A stretch of 64,000 nucleotides of DNA from Klebsormidium nitens. Lineage: Eukaryota > Streptophyta > Klebsormidiophyceae > Klebsormidiales > Klebsormidiaceae. The DNA lies in the NCBI GenBank assembly GCA_000708835.1, contig DF237111.1:100576-164575 (forward strand), in the 5' to 3' direction. Numbering within the stretch: position 1 is the first letter of the stretch; each line of letters begins with the position of its first letter. Shown here in pieces: positions 60,105-64,000 of the stretch. A model generated the notes under the pieces. The model was not told the DNA's origin, did not search any database, and saw only the letters and a list, made by a program, of their open reading frames with translations. Both the position numbers and the translations under genes were made by a program.

Positions 60105-60999
60105 TAAAGATGACGTATGGTTCACTTGCAGCACACATTGCAGTAGCCTGCGTTGTGCAGCTGGCAAAGCGGTCTACGACCGTTTTGCACATGCTTGAAT
60201 TTCGTCGCCGATGCATGCTGGTTTTGATCCTCTTATCCTGTCATAAGCACATTGTTGGCGCATATATTTTCGCACATGCTAGTATATATGTAGCAAGCGC
60301 TGCCGCATGGAAATTGGTCGGATGCACGTGCGAGTGAGCTTCCAGATCATCGATGCCGTTTTATGACTAGGCCGCATCAAGTCGGGCATGCGACCACATA
60401 CAAAAATGTTCCATATATTCTGCACATGAACCCCAGCGCCAAGGTACCTAACAATATCAATGGCACATGTCGTGAACCTAGTGATCGTCATTTGATTCTT
60501 AAGCAATGAAACTGTACACAACCTCGCAAAGTCGGATGCTCAGTATACATTACACACCTAGCTCGACTCGCCCCAGTGTGTATAGGGTCCGACACTGCCA
60601 GCATCATTGTCTGTTGGCGCACCACCATATTGTGTGGAAACGGTACACTTGGTCTAATTGAGGCCTACTTCATGTACGCGGCGGCCTACCCGATGCAAGA
60701 GTTGCTTAGGTCCCTCAAAAGAGCGTTTTGCGATGCAGTTGCTTATGCACAGCAACACTTCGTGACAAGCACTTGATCACCTACCTTGACGGGCATGCAA
60801 CTCAATTACCCATATACTCTCACAATGAACTGATCATTCAGTGTCTCTTTAAGATCTACATAGATATACATACCTGTTACCAACCTGCGCCACTTACCCC
60901 GGGGTCTTCCAGCCGACAGCACCTGTTCATCGCTCATGACAAGGAAACTGCTTGTTTACATGACCACCACTTGTGAAGTCTCGACTATTGTACCGTCAC
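60105..60999. other. Intergenic, no supported gene
   Basis: Between the convergent 3' ends of REX4 and the BTB gene. AT-rich, no coding or RNA signal seen. Confidence 0.5.
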
Positions 61000-63760
61000 T
61001 CATCTACTTGTGCGAGCTCGCTTTCTGGGTCTTATTCCGGAACGAGCGACATCAAGAAGCAAATCGGGCTTCTGTTTGAGCAACTCGAGCCCCTCGTCGG
61101 GGAGGTCGTGAAAGTTGCTGACGATAAGCCGCTTTGAGATATCGACCAATTCTTGCAATCCGTGCAGCGTCCCCGCGCAATACAAGTCGCACACGTTCTC
61201 CAATGACAGCTGCAGAATTGAAAAGGTTGAAAGAGCATCAATCCAAATCTTCTGTAAACATTATACAGCCCAACCTGGTGCAAGCGCCAGAAGTCGAGGA
61301 AGTCGAAGCAGGCACGAAGAGGACAATACTTGATTTATAGTGGGAAGTGGACTTGGTACCTTTGTTCTTAATAAGCCCGTTCAAGTGCGTATTGATTTCT
61401 GCAGAGACCGGCGAAATGTGGGTCATGGGCCCGTACTTCCATGTTCCAAAACCCGTACTCCATAGACTGCGTCCGGTTCACACGTATGCACAGCTCTGAA
61501 AATTGGTACTCTACGAAGTGGGCTTTGGATACTTGCCAAAGTGCAAACGTGGGTTTGCTCAGTGCTTCAGTATGGTGTTCATATGCGTCCAAGAGATAAA
61601 GTGAATACACGCAGCGGTCACGTTGGACATTACCGACAAAACCGACCCATACTGGACACATGCGGACTAAGCTGTCCAGACCTGTTCGAGAAGTGTCTGC
61701 CGAACTTACCCGTTGAAGAAGCTCCTCCTCACACAGCTTCTTCAGGGCTCCACAAAGGTACTCGTCTGCCATCACGAGAAGCGCCAGAACCGCTGCTGTG
61801 GTGGAGGGCATGTCGACCTGCCAAACGGAGAAGAGCATCCGGATGGTCTCGGTGCAATTTCGGCAACACCCTTTTGTAGATATGAATCATGATCAGCTTT
61901 CACAAAATTACAAGATTTGAGCTAAGCTGAAGTACCAATCTGCTGGGAACTGCTTCCAATCGTTAGTGAACCCTGCATGACTGGATGTCAGAACCCAGAA
62001 GCTGGACGCATGAGAATCCTGAACGTTAACAGAACTAGGTCGTCACAAGTTGCTCGGAACCATAAATCAGGTCAGCCAAGGACCATCTCAGAATGGCAGC
62101 CGGGGACTCATGCGGGCTTCTTATCCTTAATGTGGACTTCTGTAGCATGGACCCCATTATTCGTCACCAACTTATCGCAGCTGCGTGGGAGTGCAAACCA
62201 GAAAGACGCTCTCCTTGACTTGCGCCCTTGTGCGAAGACTGGGAAAAGAGAACCAATGTCACTTCATCAACAAAAATGGCTCTCGCCGACGTAGCCACCT
62301 CAGCATGATCATTGCAGATAGCTGTTCCGAAAGGCCTGCAAAAAGCTGTGGAGACCAAACTCACCTTATTCGTGTACAGGTAGCTTAGGAGAAGTTTGAA
62401 GACTGGCGCCTCTTGAGTAGGCAGCTTAAAGTGGGCGTATGCACTCGCGAGTGCACCTGGGCATCGGACGGTTAATCGTCCAAGTTAAATCTATCGGACG
62501 GCTCAGAGCTCGCCTTCTCGAGGCTCTCCTCAGGACTCAGACTCACTAGTGTGCATTTCCCGGCTTTGAAATCCGACGCCCACTTTAACCTCTGCCGCGC
62601 TGGATTCAGAGAATTGTCCAGAGAAGAGGCCCTCGAACTTTGGGGAGCGGGACGCCAAGATGCATCGGTGGGCGCAGATGCGCTCGCGCTCTGGTCCAAC
62701 CTGGCCAGGAGGAGGAAGCAATTGGCCGTCAGCGGAACCCCATTTTCAACCGCCTCCGACTTTGTTCTCATATCTGTATCCTGGGCCATGCACATCCTGC
62801 TCGACAAAATGAAGGACAAACCCATGCAGAGAGGTTTAAGCGCATGTGTGTCGTAGATGAATTGCAGGTTGCCCGTCCCTAATGCTATGAAGTCCCGCAC
62901 TTGTGCAATAAAAGACCTCTTACCTCGAGGGTGACATCACTCAGATGCGCACTGAATAACAATCTGCTGAGGTCGGCCCCCACGGAATCTACTCCTTTCG
63001 TTGGAGCTGTCACAAACTGCTCGCATTGGTAAACAAATAGCCGATCCCCATCCTCCAATCCAATGCTTGAGCAGCCGTCAAGTGGATGGACTCGCTTGCC
63101 CTCATACGTCTTGAACATGACGCTCCTGGGCCCGGACCAGATCATACTGCACAAGCCCATGAATGGGTTTATATGTGTGCTCATGAGAGCTTTCTTTATG
63201 TGACCACTTTCGAAGCAATGCACTGTAGCAGAATTCTGGGCACACTGATGAGTCGCAAGTAGAGCTTTGAATGGCGAGATCCATTCTCCTTACTAACACC
63301 AGGTTTAAAAGGGCACCCCGTTCTGTCATAAAATTCAGCTTGGAGAGGACAACAGCCAAGAAGCTTAGAAGCAGGTATGTCGCTTGTACAACATGATACC
63401 TTGGGGCATGTGTGCATCAAACTTTTGGCCTACCAAGATTAACTGATCAGTACATGTGTGACTCCACTGTAGATTGAATACTGGACCATGTCACCACCAC
63501 ATCCAGTAGCAAAGGGAAAGAGAAAGAAAAGTGAATTGCTGTTGAGACAATCAAACACTAGTACAACTTACTCTATCGCAATAAGCACGGAACAATTTAT
63601 GAAATGTCGTCTACTTTTTGGTCCTGAAAAATACTTCGCGCCCATCCGGAACTGCCAGCTTTAAAACGATACGAGACATCAGCTCGTCTGTATCTTTTGT
63701 GTAGGATAGATCTTCACGGGAAAAAACAGAGATGTTGATATGTTCATCGTCCGTCGCCAT
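61000..63760 (-). CDS. SUMO/Rad60-like domain fused to a BTB/POZ domain, 6 exons, about 310 aa; possible pseudogene
   Basis: The model is complement(join(61000..61209, 61710..61817, 62365..62456, 62547..62700, 62924..63146, 63615..63760)), phases consistent. Exon 1 (MATDDEHINISVFSREDLSY ... RIVLKLAVPDGREVFFRTK) and exon 2 (VMFKTYEGKRVHPLDGCSSI ... LEDGDRLFVYQ) are the two halves of a ubiquitin-like fold of the SUMO / Rad60-SLD type. BTB follows: LFSAHLSDVTLEV, CAHRCILASRSPKFEGLFSG, FKLLLSYLYTNKVDMPS, VMADEYLCGALKKLCEEEL. A BACK-like helical part and a basic tail RPRKRARTSR end the protein. BTB proteins of this type are Cullin-3 adaptors; the tail recalls nuclear SPOP. Oddity: the SUMO helix is missing from the spliced model. 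It is encoded directly after exon 1 but behind an in-frame TAG. Confidence 0.75.
63572..63614 (-). pseudogene. Coding relic of the SUMO-like alpha-helix behind an in-frame TAG
   Basis: Reading straight on from exon 1 of the BTB gene, the frame gives RTKK, TAG (63613-63611), then TTFHKLFRAYCDR followed by a GTAAGT donor. This aligns with the helix of SUMO proteins (T-x-L-x-K-L-M-x-A-Y-C-E-R). So the stop replaces one residue inside a real exon. The present GT of GTAGAC may serve as an upstream donor that removes the stop, together with the helix. The GTAAGT donor gives phase 0, which does not match exon 2 (needs phase 2). Confidence 0.65.
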
Positions 63761-64000
63761 TTTGCTGTCGGTTGCACCTGACACCTTAGCAACCTGCTGC
63801 TTTCAAAGGGTTGACAGTGTCCAGTGTGAGAGCTTGCATATATGCATCACCACGCAGCCAATGATCAGGAAGCTGAAGGAATGGATTCTTTGCAGACAAC
63901 GTGACGGTGAAGAAGACAGGACGGGACAGGGACCTCCTTGCCGCCTCGTTTGGAATCTAGGTAACATTGAGGTAGGTAGCCCCAGCAAAGCTAAAAGGTA
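63761..64000. other. 5' flank of the BTB gene to the window end
   Basis: No supported gene or motif in the last 240 bases. Confidence 0.5.

Noticed and set aside
1-64000. CRISPR arrays, bacterial operons, rRNA genes
   Set aside because: No regularly spaced identical repeats with unique spacers, no polycistronic layout and no rRNA-like sequence were seen; the window is eukaryotic.

Overview
The window is nuclear DNA of a photosynthetic eukaryote, most likely a streptophyte green alga. A Klebsormidium-like genome is my best guess, from memory of such genomes and not tested. Genes are split by GT-AG introns of mostly 90-900 bases. Two large pentatricopeptide-repeat (PPR) proteins, a chloroplast ferredoxin-thioredoxin reductase variable chain, a plant-type sterol dehydrogenase fused to a reticulon domain and a cinnamyl-alcohol-dehydrogenase-like tail all point to the green lineage.

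Layout, left to right: 3' end of a CAD-like gene (+, 537-719); a PPR-SMR protein (-, 2970-8043); RPAC1, the shared RNA polymerase I/III subunit (+, 8898-15052); an F-box/LRR/Sel1 protein with a decayed tail (-, 16212-17584); a 416-bp hAT-like MITE (18886-19301); a protein with two RanBP2 zinc fingers (+, 20501-26223); a second PPR protein (-, 28500-35140) whose introns hold a tandem array and the only N gap (31896-32449); intronless FTRV (+, 36026-36532); a three-finger CCCH protein (-, 38337-42412); a 538-bp TIR element (43788-44325); a four-module zinc-ribbon protein (+, 44637-46231); a possible small gene (-, about 47104-47400); a 3beta-HSD/decarboxylase-reticulon fusion (-, 47763-55052); REX4-like exonuclease (+, 56188-60104); and a SUMO-like/BTB gene (-, 61000-63760) with an in-frame stop.

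The genes are housekeeping or regulatory (organelle RNA metabolism, Pol I/III transcription, rRNA processing, sterol synthesis, redox control, ubiquitin adaptors) and form no operon. Several pairs are divergent and share a short 5' interval: PPR-SMR/RPAC1, PPR2/FTRV and sterol dehydrogenase/REX4.

The most unusual signal runs across genes. In the CAD-like gene, RPAC1, the zinc-finger gene, PPR2 and the sterol dehydrogenase, a splice site plus the adjoining 25-130 bases of exon is copied one to six times in tandem into the neighbouring intron, with spacings of about 80-200 bases. The copies have diverged from one another, so they are not a simple assembly artefact. They supply decoy 3' or 5' splice sites next to intact exons. 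I treat this exon-edge tandem duplication as the candidate undescribed phenomenon of the window.
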